Counted from the stretch's first letter, positions 36,817 to 45,983 are shown. The stretch: 64,000 bases of DNA from Pseudobacteriovorax antillogorgiicola (GCF_900177345.1 NZ_FWZT01000033.1:1-64000); one strand, 5' to 3'. Numbers and translations: made by a program. Notes: generated by a model not told the origin, from the letters alone.

Positions 36817-38619
36817 ATGAGCAAGAGTTGGACAAGAACCCACCACTTGGGCGAAATTTCTGAACGTAGCATTGATGAAACTGTCACCATCATGGGCTGG
36901 GTCCATCATCGTCGAGACCACGGCCACGTGGTTTTTATCGATCTACGTGATCGCTATGGTGTCGCTCAGCTGGTGCTCGATCCAGCAATATCTCCCGACG
37001 CCCATCAGGTTGCAGAGTCATGTCGTCATGAATATGTTTTAGCAGCAAAGGGAAGAGTTCGGCGCAGACCTGATGGTATGGATAACGATAGTATCCGCAC
37101 AGGCGCGATAGAAATTGAAGTGCACCAAGCTAAGATTCTTAACCCTTCGGCCACCCTCCCGTTTCAAATCCAAGACCAGTCAGAGACTCATGAAAACATC
37201 AGGCTCAAGTATCGCTATTTGGACCTTCGTCGCCCCGAACTTCGCGACGCGCTCGTTCTAAGAGCCAAGGTTGCTAGCAGCTTCAGAAGGGCTCTCGAAT
37301 ATGAGCGTTTCATGGAGATAGAAACTCCGTATCTCTATAAATCCACTCCAGAGGGAGCACGAGAGTTTTTGGTACCTTCTCGTATTCATCCGGGCTCTTT
37401 TTTTGCTTTGCCTCAAAGCCCCCAAGTCTTTAAGCAAGTTCTGATGGTGTCTGGCTTCGATCGCTACTACCAAATTGTCAAATGCTTCCGCGATGAAGAT
37501 CTAAGGAGCGACCGACAGCCAGAGTTTACCCAGGTTGACTGTGAGCTTTCATTTGTGGGCCAAGAAGAGGTCATGACTCTGATGGAAGAGATCACGACTC
37601 AAGTCATCAAAGACGTTAAGGGGCTAAGCCTTCCGCCATTCAAAAGAATATCCTATACCACTGCAACGGAGCGCTATGGCACCGATAAGCCAGATTTGCG
37701 CTTCGACCTGCCCCTTGTCGACTTAAGTAGCATTGCTTCGGATACTGAGTTCAAAGTATTCAGCCAGGCAATCAGCCTCGGAGGCATCATTAACGGTCTT
37801 GTTGTTCCCGAGAACTGTGGCAATTTGAGTCGAAAAGATATCGATGCCCTTACAGAAATAGTGTGCCAACATGGAGCTAAGGGGTTGGCTTGGGCGAAAG
37901 TCAAGGAGGGTCAAGGAGTCGAAAGCTGGCAGTCACCCATTGCCAAATTTGTGGGAGATCAGGCCATTGCAGAGATAAACAAAACTTTGGGCCTTAAGCC
38001 TGGTGACACCATCTTTTTCGGAGCCGACGACTACAAGACTGTAAAGCAGTCCTTGGCCGCTTTAAGAATCGAACTTGGTAGGATCTTGCAGCTTTACAAC
38101 CCTCAGTCTCTTTGTTTTGCATGGGTTACAGACTTCCCTTTGTTTGAAACCCTTCCGAATGGAAAGCTTGCAGCATGCCATCACCCCTTTACCTCTCCTC
38201 TGGAAGACGATATACCTTTACTGTCAGCAAAGCCTGAACAGGTCAGGGCTGCAGCCTATGATCTAGTCTTGAATGGACACGAAATAGCAGGTGGCTCCAT
38301 TAGAATTCACGATGCTAACCTTCAAAACCAAGTGTTCCAAACCCTTGGTTTATCACCGTCGGAAGCAGAGGAAACCTTTGGCTTTCTTCTCGAAGCTCTT
38401 CGTTATGGCGCTCCTCCCCATGGAGGTATTGCCTTCGGCCTGGACCGTCTGGTGATGATATTGGCAGGGGCTACGTCTATTCGAGATGTCATAGCTTTTC
38501 CCAAAACGAATAAAAGCTCGTGCTTGATGACATCCTCACCCCAGGAAGTCAGCAGCGATGAGCTTCGCGACATTCATATCCGCGTTCAGAAGATGAGTTT
38601 GAACGCCAAGGAGACGTAA
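36817..38619 (+). CDS. aspS: Aspartate-tRNA ligase
   Basis: The 600-residue bacterial-type enzyme has the OB anticodon domain (VTIMGWVHHRRDHGHVVFIDLRDRYG in parts), class II motif 2 (YYQIVKCFRDEDLRSDRQPEFTQ in parts), the bacterial GAD insertion (about residues 290-420), and motif 3 GAPPHGGIAFGLDRLVMIL. It charges tRNA-Asp and, if asparagine synthesis is tRNA-dependent, perhaps tRNA-Asn. Start ATG 36817 gives the family N-terminus after a weak GAGG site. The TPR gene starts on the base after its stop. Confidence 0.96.
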   Translation: MSKSWTRTHHLGEISERSIDETVTIMGWVHHRRDHGHVVFIDLRDRYGVAQLVLDPAISPDAHQVAESCRHEYVLAAKGRVRRRPDGMDNDSIRTGAIEIEVHQAKILNPSATLPFQIQDQSETHENIRLKYRYLDLRRPELRDALVLRAKVASSFRRALEYERFMEIETPYLYKSTPEGAREFLVPSRIHPGSFFALPQSPQVFKQVLMVSGFDRYYQIVKCFRDEDLRSDRQPEFTQVDCELSFVGQEEVMTLMEEITTQVIKDVKGLSLPPFKRISYTTATERYGTDKPDLRFDLPLVDLSSIASDTEFKVFSQAISLGGIINGLVVPENCGNLSRKDIDALTEIVCQHGAKGLAWAKVKEGQGVESWQSPIAKFVGDQAIAEINKTLGLKPGDTIFFGADDYKTVKQSLAALRIELGRILQLYNPQSLCFAWVTDFPLFETLPNGKLAACHHPFTSPLEDDIPLLSAKPEQVRAAAYDLVLNGHEIAGGSIRIHDANLQNQVFQTLGLSPSEAEETFGFLLEALRYGAPPHGGIAFGLDRLVMILAGATSIRDVIAFPKTNKSSCLMTSSPQEVSSDELRDIHIRVQKMSLNAKET

Positions 38620-39552
38620 ATGCAACAATGGTTTCAATTCCCCATGGGGCCAACCACCCGCAAGTATATTGGTATTAGCGACCAGCAGTACAAAGGTGAT
38701 TCCGAAGGTCATCGCGAAGCCGATGCAGCAGGATTTCAAAGCGACCTCCTAGCTTTCATTCCAGATCGTCGCCCCGATACCATTCTCGATCATGTAGATT
38801 TGATCGAGGAGCTTACTAACATGGGTATGAGTCAGGCTGCTGTATCGCTTTATGAAAGCCACAGCTTTCCAGAGGCTACAGAGAACTTTCGAGCCATGTT
38901 GGCAATTGGCTCGGCATACATGATGGAATCGGACCTAGAGCAAGCTGAGTTGGCGCTGCGAAAGGCTCAAGAGCTTGAGCCTAGTGAATCGTCTCCTTAC
39001 GTCAATCTTGCCAGTCTTTTTTATGCTCAGCATAAAGATCAAGATGCCCTCGTCTGGGCCAAGGCAGGACTGAGTGCAGAGCCTAATCACCATCGCCTTT
39101 GGGAAACCATTGCATCAGTGTTTATTAGCTCAGACCAACCAAGCGCAGGCGAGAAGGTGCGAGACCTGGCCGAGGAGCATAATTCCTATGCAGGGCTGTC
39201 TCTAGCTGCCCATCTGATTGCTCCAGACGACCCATTGTTCAAGGCTCAACTACTAGAGTTGCCGTTTGAATCTGGGATTCGCGATGAGGAGTACCTTGTC
39301 GAGTATACAGCAGCACTAGGCTTGGCCCAGCAATTCGAAAAAATTCCCAATATCATGTGGCAGCTGGAACGGGTAGAAGGCAAGAAGGCCTCATGGAAAA
39401 TAAAATCTCACGTTGCTCAGGCTTTCTTTGCCTTGGACCAAGAGGACGAAGCAAAAGAAATCATTGGTCAATTGGAAAAAAATAGCGATACTCCTCAGGG
39501 GATCCTGCAAGACCTCAAACAGACTTATGACCAACAATTCACCGCACCCTAG
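38620..39552 (+). CDS. TPR-repeat protein of unknown function
   Basis: The 310-residue soluble protein has at least two TPR-like helical pairs (AMLAIGSAYMMESDLEQAELALRKAQELEP in parts; YVNLASLFYAQHKDQDALVWAKAGLSAEP in parts) at about residues 85-150, and helical repeats to the end. No signal peptide is seen. It starts immediately after the aspS stop (TAAATG), so translation is coupled. TPR arrays bind proteins; the partner is unknown. Confidence 0.8.
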   Translation: MQQWFQFPMGPTTRKYIGISDQQYKGDSEGHREADAAGFQSDLLAFIPDRRPDTILDHVDLIEELTNMGMSQAAVSLYESHSFPEATENFRAMLAIGSAYMMESDLEQAELALRKAQELEPSESSPYVNLASLFYAQHKDQDALVWAKAGLSAEPNHHRLWETIASVFISSDQPSAGEKVRDLAEEHNSYAGLSLAAHLIAPDDPLFKAQLLELPFESGIRDEEYLVEYTAALGLAQQFEKIPNIMWQLERVEGKKASWKIKSHVAQAFFALDQEDEAKEIIGQLEKNSDTPQGILQDLKQTYDQQFTAP

Positions 39553-39563
39553 GGAGAATACTT

Positions 39564-39947
39564 ATGTCGATTGAAACCATCTCAACCGAATCGGCCCCCA
39601 AAGCCGTTGGCCCTTACTCACAAGCAGCTTGCCACGGGCCATGGATTTTTTGTTCGGGCCAGGTGCCTCTCGACCCTCAATCTGGCTCACTCATCGAAGG
39701 CAATATCCAGGAGCAGACACATCAGGTCATGAAAAACTTGCAAAATGTCCTGGAAGCAGCGGGAGCCAAGCTCTCCGACGTGATAAAAACAACTATTTAT
39801 TTGCAAGATATGGAAAACTTCAGCAAAGTAAACGATGTTTATGCTGGATATTTCACTCCACCTTATCCAGCACGAGCAACTGTTGAAGTCGCTAGGCTGC
39901 CATTAAATGCTGATGTTGAAATTGAAGTGATCGCTTGTCGCAGCTAA
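39564..39947 (+). CDS. ridA: RidA family 2-iminobutanoate/2-iminopropanoate deaminase
   Basis: The 127-residue protein shows APKAVGPYSQA at residues 11-21, FCSGQVPLDPQSG, the helix VMKNLQNVLEAAGAKLSDVIKTTIYL (in parts), and the C-terminal PARATVEVARLPLNADVEIEVIA with the substrate-binding Arg. RidA removes reactive imines made by PLP enzymes such as threonine dehydratase. AGGGAGA precedes the ATG. It follows the TPR gene by 11 bases. Confidence 0.95.
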   Translation: MSIETISTESAPKAVGPYSQAACHGPWIFCSGQVPLDPQSGSLIEGNIQEQTHQVMKNLQNVLEAAGAKLSDVIKTTIYLQDMENFSKVNDVYAGYFTPPYPARATVEVARLPLNADVEIEVIACRS

Positions 39948-39987
39948 GCCAGAATTCAGAAATTTGAAATCGTTGTAGTTCAAAAAC

Positions 39988-40016
39988 TTGACGGCCTGTG
40001 CTAACCTTTTTAGTGA
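39988..40016 (+). promoter_or_regulatory. Possible promoter for the tail-tube-like gene
   Basis: TTGACG (39988-39993) is a good -35; at 17 bases the -10 would be the weak TAGTGA (40011-40016). Confidence 0.3.
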
Positions 40017-40042
40017 GCCAAACTGAATTATTAGGGAGAATC

Positions 40043-40513
40043 ATGTACCGCAATAAGATCATATTGCGCGTGGCCTTGCTTCTGGTTCCCATGATTGCGG
40101 TGATTGCCGTAGGAAGCCATCAAATTAAGGCGGCCTTTTACAACCCTGTCCTAACTACCTATGTCGAAATTGATGGCGTAAACTATGGAGCCTTCGACCA
40201 GATCGATGGCCTGCAGCTCTTCGCCGAAGACGGATACCCAGATACTGACGGGGATACTTATCAAACCGTACGCCTATCGAGAGAGTTTGTAACCGATCCA
40301 TCCCTATACCTATGGGCAAAAAATCGGATGCAGCGCAAGATGGGGCTGCAGGATATCCACCTGATCACCGAAGATGAAGATGGCAACGTTGTCTCTCAGT
40401 TGGTTCTGCAACTTTGTCAGCCCTTATCTTGGTCGGTAGAATCTACTAATCCGTCGCTCGGCGGTTTCAATGAGACGATTGATTTTGCAGTTCAAAAAAT
40501 TACCAGCTTTTAA
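40043..40513 (+). CDS. Membrane-anchored or secreted tail-tube-like protein
   Basis: The 156-residue protein begins with a basic, hydrophobic N-terminus (residues about 3-30, RNKIILRVALLLVPMIAVIAV) that is a signal peptide or anchor. The rest aligns by eye to the T4 gp19-like tail-tube family: YVEIDGVNYGAFDQIDGLQ, TVRLSREFVTDPSLYLWAK, DIHLITEDEDGNVVSQLVL, CQPLSWSV and the final FNETIDFAVQKI. Phage tube proteins have no such leader. AGGGAGA precedes ATG 40043. The lipoprotein gene overlaps its last 44 bases in another frame. Family match is by memory and moderately sure; function unknown. Confidence 0.6.
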   Translation: MYRNKIILRVALLLVPMIAVIAVGSHQIKAAFYNPVLTTYVEIDGVNYGAFDQIDGLQLFAEDGYPDTDGDTYQTVRLSREFVTDPSLYLWAKNRMQRKMGLQDIHLITEDEDGNVVSQLVLQLCQPLSWSVESTNPSLGGFNETIDFAVQKITSF

Positions 40514-41789
40514 GTCGTGCCTGAGAGCCATCGCAGTTAGCACCCTGCTGACATCTTGCGAAATGATCAGTTCCCAGCCCTTTCAGGAAGTCCCAACCCG
40601 TACTCTAGTCTACTTTGATGCCAACGAGTCGTCGTTTGTCATGGTCGACCCCGACCAATGCCCAAAAAGCATCGACCAGATGTTTTTCGACTTTCGCAGC
40701 CCTTACGGCCATCACAGGGGGAAGATTAGTTTTCCCAAGGAAGGTGGAAACACCACGACCATCGAAATAGATGGTAAAAAACTTTGGGGGCAACAACCTC
40801 CTCTCTTCTCATCCGAAGAAACCCAACAGATCTGCAACGAAGCCCAGCAGGGTAAGGCCAGTGTCAAGCTTGAGGCCAAAGCTCTCCAGGAGCGATTTGT
40901 AAACCTGCTTCGGGAAGCTGCCCCATTCTGCCATTTTGAATATCGAGATACAGGATTAACATGCTTGCTACCTAGCTTGAGCGCAGTTCAAGGTAAGGAA
41001 AAAATTAAGGAGCTTGAGAAGGATCTGTTCCGGTTTCGCCAAAGGCACCCATATGTTCTTGCCCGGCGGGTTGCCCTGACTCGTAAGCTCCATCGAGCCT
41101 TGGCAAACCCGAAGCCCGAGCGATTGCAAGAACTCTGCTCCATTGTGTCGCTTTCCAAAAAGCTGGAGCTGCCGGTTTCTATGACACCTGCTCATTGGCA
41201 GAAAGCCCTATGTGCCCAAGAGATGCCCACTGAGCAAATCAACCAGGCTCTGGCAGCCAGCTTTTATGACTCTTATCACGAACTCCATAGCCTTCTAAAA
41301 GCCTTCAAGAACACCCGAACAGGAGTGCTCACATTGCGCCTGCCTCAGGATCAGATTCCCGGGAAAGACTTTTGGGTTATCCTAGAGCCACAGACTATCC
41401 AAACAGAAAGCCCAGAACTGTCCACATGCTTCTGGCACCCACTTTATCAGGACGATCTATCGCTTATTCTCTTTAACAATCTAACAGGGCGGGAAACAAG
41501 CCCTCAACTTGAGTGCCAGCTTCATTCCGGCTTATCTAAAGAGGATCTAGCCCAACAGCTAAACGACCATATTTCGTTTAGCGTCTGCAGTGAAACCGAA
41601 TTTGCCATCAGCAACGGCCGAGGGAAGGTTCTAGCCCTACCGCAAGGGACCTATCGTTATAAGCTACGCCAACACTCAGGATTGTTTTCTTCAGAACTCA
41701 GTCTCGCACCAGAAGATGCCACAACTTTATCGGAAGGTTCGATTCAGTGGTCGCGACGACGCCCTTACCCGGTTATCAGGTCTTTCTGA
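40470..41789 (+). CDS. Predicted lipoprotein, partner of the tail-tube-like protein
   Basis: The 439-residue protein starts with a basic leader (RRLILQFKKLPAFKSCLR), a short hydrophobic stretch and a perfect lipobox LTSC near residue 30, so it should be an outer-membrane or periplasmic lipoprotein. The mature part has no family I recognise: beta-rich N-terminal region, a helical middle (about 110-250; KIKELEKDLFRFRQRHPY) and a beta-rich C-terminus ending in WSRRRPYPVIRSF. Eleven mature Cys after the lipid Cys suggest disulphides. Its start lies inside the previous gene, 44 bases from that stop, in the +1 frame. Confidence 0.72.
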   Translation: MRRLILQFKKLPAFKSCLRAIAVSTLLTSCEMISSQPFQEVPTRTLVYFDANESSFVMVDPDQCPKSIDQMFFDFRSPYGHHRGKISFPKEGGNTTTIEIDGKKLWGQQPPLFSSEETQQICNEAQQGKASVKLEAKALQERFVNLLREAAPFCHFEYRDTGLTCLLPSLSAVQGKEKIKELEKDLFRFRQRHPYVLARRVALTRKLHRALANPKPERLQELCSIVSLSKKLELPVSMTPAHWQKALCAQEMPTEQINQALAASFYDSYHELHSLLKAFKNTRTGVLTLRLPQDQIPGKDFWVILEPQTIQTESPELSTCFWHPLYQDDLSLILFNNLTGRETSPQLECQLHSGLSKEDLAQQLNDHISFSVCSETEFAISNGRGKVLALPQGTYRYKLRQHSGLFSSELSLAPEDATTLSEGSIQWSRRRPYPVIRSF

Positions 41790-41974
41790 GCCTTGCCTCT
41801 CCACCCACATTCGATTTAGAGTAGGCTTCAGCAAGCCAGGCAGACACTTGTTAGGGCGAAAAGAGCCTTAAGGTAAGTAGCTCTTGAGCTTTCCTCTTAC
41901 GGCTGAGCCCATGAGAGACAATGCAGAAAACAGTAAGCGACAGAATTCCATCGATTCTAGTGAAGGAGAGATTC

Positions 41975-42583
41975 TTGAAAATAACGATCGTTAGTGGTAG
42001 CCACCGAACCCCATCGCAAAGCTCTCGTATCGGAGGCTATATCGAACAGCAGCTAAAAGATATGGACCCATCACTCAAAACCTTCCATTTTAACTTAGGC
42101 GGCAACCCTCTTCCTCTTTGGGACGAAAGCGTCTGGAGCGGTGGTGAAACTTGGAAAAAGTCATGGAGCCCCATTGCCCTGGAGTTGCAAGAATCGGACG
42201 CATTTGTCTTCGTCGTACCAGAATGGGGTGGAATGGTGCCTCCTGGATTCAAAAACTTCATGCTTCTCTGCAGCAATAAGGAGCTAGGGCACAAACCAGC
42301 TTTGCTCGTAAGCGTATCTGGGTCTCGAAACGGCGCTTACCCCATCGCCGAACTAAGAATGACAGCGAGCAAAAACAACAGGGTGGTTTTCATCCCTGAC
42401 CACGTTATCGTCCGATCAGCGGAGCACGTTCTTACGGACAAGGTCGCAGAATCGGAGGAGGATCAGTATCTCCGATCCCGCCTTCAGTACTCTCTCAAGA
42501 TACTAAATCAATATGGCCTATCTCTAAGAGCGGTAAGAGAGAGTGGGGTTGTGGACTTCGAATCCTTCCCCAATGGGATGTAA
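41975..42583 (+). CDS. NADPH-dependent FMN reductase-like flavoprotein
   Basis: The 202-residue protein has the flavodoxin-like FMN-reductase layout: KITIVSGSHRTPSQSSRIGGYIEQQL, the dimer and FMN loop VVPEWGGMVPPGFKNFMLL, and PALLVSVSGSRNGAYPIAELR. It should reduce quinones, azo compounds or FMN with NADPH; the substrate is unknown. I chose the TTG at 41975, which follows AAGGAG by 7 bases and begins right at the first beta strand. The ATG at 41921 would add an 18-residue tail with no family character. Confidence 0.8.
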   Translation: MKITIVSGSHRTPSQSSRIGGYIEQQLKDMDPSLKTFHFNLGGNPLPLWDESVWSGGETWKKSWSPIALELQESDAFVFVVPEWGGMVPPGFKNFMLLCSNKELGHKPALLVSVSGSRNGAYPIAELRMTASKNNRVVFIPDHVIVRSAEHVLTDKVAESEEDQYLRSRLQYSLKILNQYGLSLRAVRESGVVDFESFPNGM

Positions 42584-42615
42584 TATTCTAATATAATTAA
42601 AGTAAATTGAGTTAG

Positions 42616-42640
42616 GCAGCATTTCATGAGAAACTGCTGC
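42616..42640 (+). terminator. Hairpin after the flavoprotein gene
   Basis: GCAGCA with TGCTGC and TTTC with GAAA form a stem of 10 bp with one bulged C, 33 bases after the stop. No T-tract follows. The rest of the gap to ffh (42641-42823) shows nothing firm. Confidence 0.45.
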
Positions 42641-42823
42641 TAGCCCATCGCTCGCGCTCCGTAATTTCTCTTTTGACTCATCACCTTTAAAACGATATAC
42701 GCATAGTTTGCTATATTTACTGTGGTCTATGTGTGTCTTACCATGCCCTTTAGACGCCCAATCGGGGCCATCATAAATACGCTAGATTGATCGACGATTA
42801 AACAAATAACAGGAAGACGCCCA

Positions 42824-44377
42824 ATGCTCGACGTAATCAGCAGTGGTTTTAAGGAAGCAAAGCTCAAGTTCAAAGGCAAGGCAACCCTTACTGAAGAAAA
42901 TATCAAAGAAGCTACCTCAGCCATACGGAAAAGCCTTTTAGAAGCCGACGTCGAGTACGGGGTCACAAAGACCTTTATCAAAAGGGTTCAAGAAAAGGCC
43001 CTGGGCCAAGAAGTAACCCTTAAAGCTGGTAAGGCCCAGAGCAAGATGAAAGTCTCTCCTGCGGACCACTTCATCAACATCTGCCAAGAAGAGCTTGAGG
43101 GCCTCATGGGTCCTGTGGACTCGGAGCTTAAGTACGCTGTCAACCGCCCCACATCGATCATGATGGTTGGCCTGCAAGGTACGGGTAAAACGACCACCAC
43201 AGGCAAAATCGCAAGCTTTCTAAAGAACCAAAAGAAACGCAAGCCGATGCTAGTCGCTGCTGATATCTACCGTCCCGCAGCGGCTCAACAGCTCAAAGTC
43301 CTGGGCGAACGCATTGGGGTTCCAGTCTTTCATATTGAAGGTGAAAACCCCGTTGTTATCTGTGAAGAAGCAAAAAAGAAGGCTTTCGAGTGGGAATGTG
43401 ACACCATTCTTTATGATACTGCCGGCCGCTTAACCATCGATGAAACCTTGATGACTGAGCTAGCCGATATCAAATCATCCACCAGCCCAGATAACATCTT
43501 GCTTGTCTGCGACGCTATGATGGGTCAGGACGCTGTAACCACTGCTAAGTCATTCGATGAGCTGCTAGAGATCTCTGGCGTCGTCATGACAAAGCTTGAT
43601 GGTGATGCTCGCGGCGGTGCCGCTCTCAGTATCAAAGAAGTCACCGGCAAACCGATTAAATTCTTGGGTATGGGCGAGGAATTGGATCGCCTCGAAGAAT
43701 TTCGCCCGGAAGGGCTTGCGAGCCGCATCCTAGGCATGGGTGATGTGGTCGGCTTGATGCAAGACTTCGAACGGGTGGTGGAAGACGATCAAGAAGATCA
43801 AGCCATGCGCATGCTCCAGGGGCAGTTTAGCTACACCGATTTCTATAAGCAGATCGAGATGATTCAAAAGATGGGATCACTCAAAGACTTGGTTGCCAAG
43901 CTACCCATGCAAGACATGTTCCCCCAGGGAGCTGAGGTCGATGATCGCGAGCTACTCAAAATCAAAGCTATGATTAGCTCTATGACTAAAAAAGAACGCC
44001 TGGGTGCAGACAACCTTGACCAGAGTCGGATGCAGCGCATTGCCAAGGGTTCTGGTCGTGCCGTAAAAGAGGTGCAGGAGCTTCACCAAAAGTTCACTGG
44101 CATGAAAAAAATGATGAGCATGATGGGCAAAAACATGGGTGGCATGATGGGCAAGATTCCAGGCATGGGAGCACTCAACCAGATGAACAACATGCGCAAG
44201 ATGGCCAAGGGCGGAATGCCAGGCATGGGTGGAATGCCGGGAATGGGAGATTTATCCAGCATGCTCGGCGGCGGTGCTGCAGGAGGTGGCTTAGCGAAGC
44301 GACCAGTCGACCGCGATAAACAAAAGAAGATGCGAAAAGCGGCTAAAAAAGCTCGAAAAAAGAATCGCAAGAAATAG
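42824..44377 (+). CDS. ffh: Signal recognition particle protein Ffh
   Basis: The 517-residue protein has the N domain (about residues 1-95), the GTPase with GLQGTGKTTTTGKIA, DTAGRL, TKLDGDARGGAALSI and LGMGEELDRLEEF. Its Met-rich M domain (about 325 onward) ends in a long Gly-Met tail (GMPGMGGMPGMG) and a basic end (KKMRKAAKKARKKNRKK). It binds signal sequences and 4.5S RNA at the ribosome. It is longer than the usual 450 residues because of the Gly-Met tail. miaB follows 13 bases later. Confidence 0.97.
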   Translation: MLDVISSGFKEAKLKFKGKATLTEENIKEATSAIRKSLLEADVEYGVTKTFIKRVQEKALGQEVTLKAGKAQSKMKVSPADHFINICQEELEGLMGPVDSELKYAVNRPTSIMMVGLQGTGKTTTTGKIASFLKNQKKRKPMLVAADIYRPAAAQQLKVLGERIGVPVFHIEGENPVVICEEAKKKAFEWECDTILYDTAGRLTIDETLMTELADIKSSTSPDNILLVCDAMMGQDAVTTAKSFDELLEISGVVMTKLDGDARGGAALSIKEVTGKPIKFLGMGEELDRLEEFRPEGLASRILGMGDVVGLMQDFERVVEDDQEDQAMRMLQGQFSYTDFYKQIEMIQKMGSLKDLVAKLPMQDMFPQGAEVDDRELLKIKAMISSMTKKERLGADNLDQSRMQRIAKGSGRAVKEVQELHQKFTGMKKMMSMMGKNMGGMMGKIPGMGALNQMNNMRKMAKGGMPGMGGMPGMGDLSSMLGGGAAGGGLAKRPVDRDKQKKMRKAAKKARKKNRKK

Positions 44378-44390
44378 TAGGAATAAAAAC

Positions 44391-45803
44391 ATGACAATCA
44401 ATCAACCAGCCGAATCCTCCGTGCCCAAGAAGAAGGTCCTTATCGAGACCTGGGGCTGCCAGATGAATGTCGCTGACAGCGAAAACATGCTGAACATGCT
44501 TCAGAAAGAGAACTACGAGGTGACTGATAAGGCCGAAGATGCTGATCTGGTTCTTCTCAACACCTGCCATATTCGAGAAAAAGCGACTCATAAGGTTCTC
44601 AGCCGCCTCGGACGCCTAAGGGAAATCTCTAAGGACAATAACCCAAATATGAAGATCGCTGTCGCAGGATGCGTGGCTCAAGCTGAGGGTAAGAAGCTCA
44701 TGGCTAAAGCCGACAACATCGACATCCTTCTCGGCCCAGGTAAAATAGATGACCTACCTGAACTGTTGGGGCAACAGGAGCAAAGCGGCAAAAAGGTGAT
44801 GTCAGTCGGCTTTCGACCAAAAGCGCAGGGTACGGCGAAATCAGAGCTAAAGTACTCCCAAACCACGGAAGCCAAGCCGACTATTTCTGGCAAGAGCGAC
44901 ATCAGCCGCTACATCAACATTGCTCAGGGTTGCAACAACTTCTGTACCTTCTGTGTGGTTCCCTTCACCCGTGGCCGCGAAATCTCGCGACATATCGACG
45001 AAATAGTCACAGAAACGAAAAACCTTGTCCAGGAAGGGGCAAAGGAAGTCACCCTGCTAGGACAAAACGTCAACAGTTACGGTTTGGATCTAGTCGAACA
45101 ATCTAAGTTAGAGCCGTCAGCAGCAGGGCCATTTGTCGATTTGCTAGCTGCCGTTGCTGAAGTGCCAGGACTTGAACGCCTCCGTTTTACCACATCCAAC
45201 CCTCATGACTTTTCGAAGCCTATCGCAGACCTTTTCGGGGCCCAGCCTAAGTTGGGGCGGTATATCCACCTTCCCGTTCAAAGCGGCAATGATGAAGTCT
45301 TAGAACGGATGAAGCGCAAAGTTACCGTCGCAGAGTACTGGGAGCGGGTTCATTGGCTACGTTCTATCGATCCAGAAATGGCTATTTCCACAGACTTAAT
45401 CGTTGGCTTCCCTGGAGAGACGGACGAGCAATTCGAAGACACACTAAAGCTTGTAGAAGAGCTACGCTATTCGTTCATCTTTGCTTTCAAGTACTCACCT
45501 CGCAAGGGAACTGCAGCAGCTCGTTTCCTTGATCAAGTTCCCGAAGAGGTCAAATCTGAGCGGCTCGCACGCTTGAACGACCTACAAAACAGAATCACAA
45601 TTGAATTAAATGAGCAGGAAATAGGTCGTAAGCGAAAGGTTCTGTGCCACTACGAAAGCAAAAAAGAGCCCGGGATATTCTATGGTCGTACAGAGCAGTT
45701 TCGTCTCGTTCGAATTCCATCTGGTCGCAACCTAGTGGGACAGATGGTTCATGTGGAGATCATTGGCGCTAATAAGACTGCATTGGTGGGAAAGCTGGTT
45801 TAG
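44391..45803 (+). CDS. miaB: tRNA methylthiotransferase MiaB
   Basis: The 470-residue protein has the N-terminal MTTase domain (TWGCQMNVADSE, LLNTCHIREKA, VAGCVAQAEG) with three Cys for one Fe-S cluster. The radical-SAM motif CNNFCTFC supplies the second. A TRAM domain covers the last 65 residues. The HIREKA sequence favours MiaB (2-methylthio-N6-isopentenyl-adenosine-37) over RimO or MtaB. It is 13 bases after ffh and closed by a strong terminator. Confidence 0.95.
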   Translation: MTINQPAESSVPKKKVLIETWGCQMNVADSENMLNMLQKENYEVTDKAEDADLVLLNTCHIREKATHKVLSRLGRLREISKDNNPNMKIAVAGCVAQAEGKKLMAKADNIDILLGPGKIDDLPELLGQQEQSGKKVMSVGFRPKAQGTAKSELKYSQTTEAKPTISGKSDISRYINIAQGCNNFCTFCVVPFTRGREISRHIDEIVTETKNLVQEGAKEVTLLGQNVNSYGLDLVEQSKLEPSAAGPFVDLLAAVAEVPGLERLRFTTSNPHDFSKPIADLFGAQPKLGRYIHLPVQSGNDEVLERMKRKVTVAEYWERVHWLRSIDPEMAISTDLIVGFPGETDEQFEDTLKLVEELRYSFIFAFKYSPRKGTAAARFLDQVPEEVKSERLARLNDLQNRITIELNEQEIGRKRKVLCHYESKKEPGIFYGRTEQFRLVRIPSGRNLVGQMVHVEIIGANKTALVGKLV

Positions 45804-45845
45804 TAACCGAAGCCACATCTAACGACACCTGATCGTGCAAGCCAC

Positions 45846-45874
45846 AAGCTCCTCACTCTTGAGGAGCTTTTTCT
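45846..45874 (+). terminator. Rho-independent terminator of miaB
   Basis: AAGCTCCTCA (45846-45855) pairs with TGAGGAGCTT (45860-45869) around a 4-base loop, followed by TTTCTTTAT after the last stem T. It overlaps the 3' end of the reverse-strand 41-aa gene and can fold on both strands. Confidence 0.85.
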
Positions 45875-45978
45875 TTATGCTCTTTGAGGCTTTTGAGATG
45901 CTCGATTGCGAGAAATCCATACCAAACCATGGGCAGAAAAAAGACAGCCGAAAAAAGATAATAAAGCGGCATATACAT
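45853..45978 (-). CDS. 41-residue predicted membrane protein
   Basis: The short frame starts at ATG 45978, 6 bases after the DUF1573 stop, with AGGAG at 8 bases upstream. The product begins MYMPLYYLFSAVFFLPMVWY, one hydrophobic segment of about 22 residues with aromatic ends, then GFLAIEHLKSLKEHKEKAPQE, an amphipathic basic tail. This layout is that of a real small membrane protein rather than random codons. Its stop sits inside the miaB terminator stem. No family recognised; placement suggests a partner of the DUF1573 protein. Confidence 0.62.
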   Translation of the reverse strand: MYMPLYYLFSAVFFLPMVWYGFLAIEHLKSLKEHKEKAPQE

Positions 45979-45983
45979 ATCAT

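Noticed and set aside
39953-41789. Prophage remnant suggested by the tail-tube-like gene.
   Set aside because: No other phage gene, integrase, attachment site or composition change nearby, and the protein has an export leader.
42752-42825. An 11-base direct repeat AGACGCCCAAT at 42752-42762 and 42815-42825, the second covering the ffh start.
   Set aside because: One short repeat pair with no palindrome or known operator; chance cannot be excluded.
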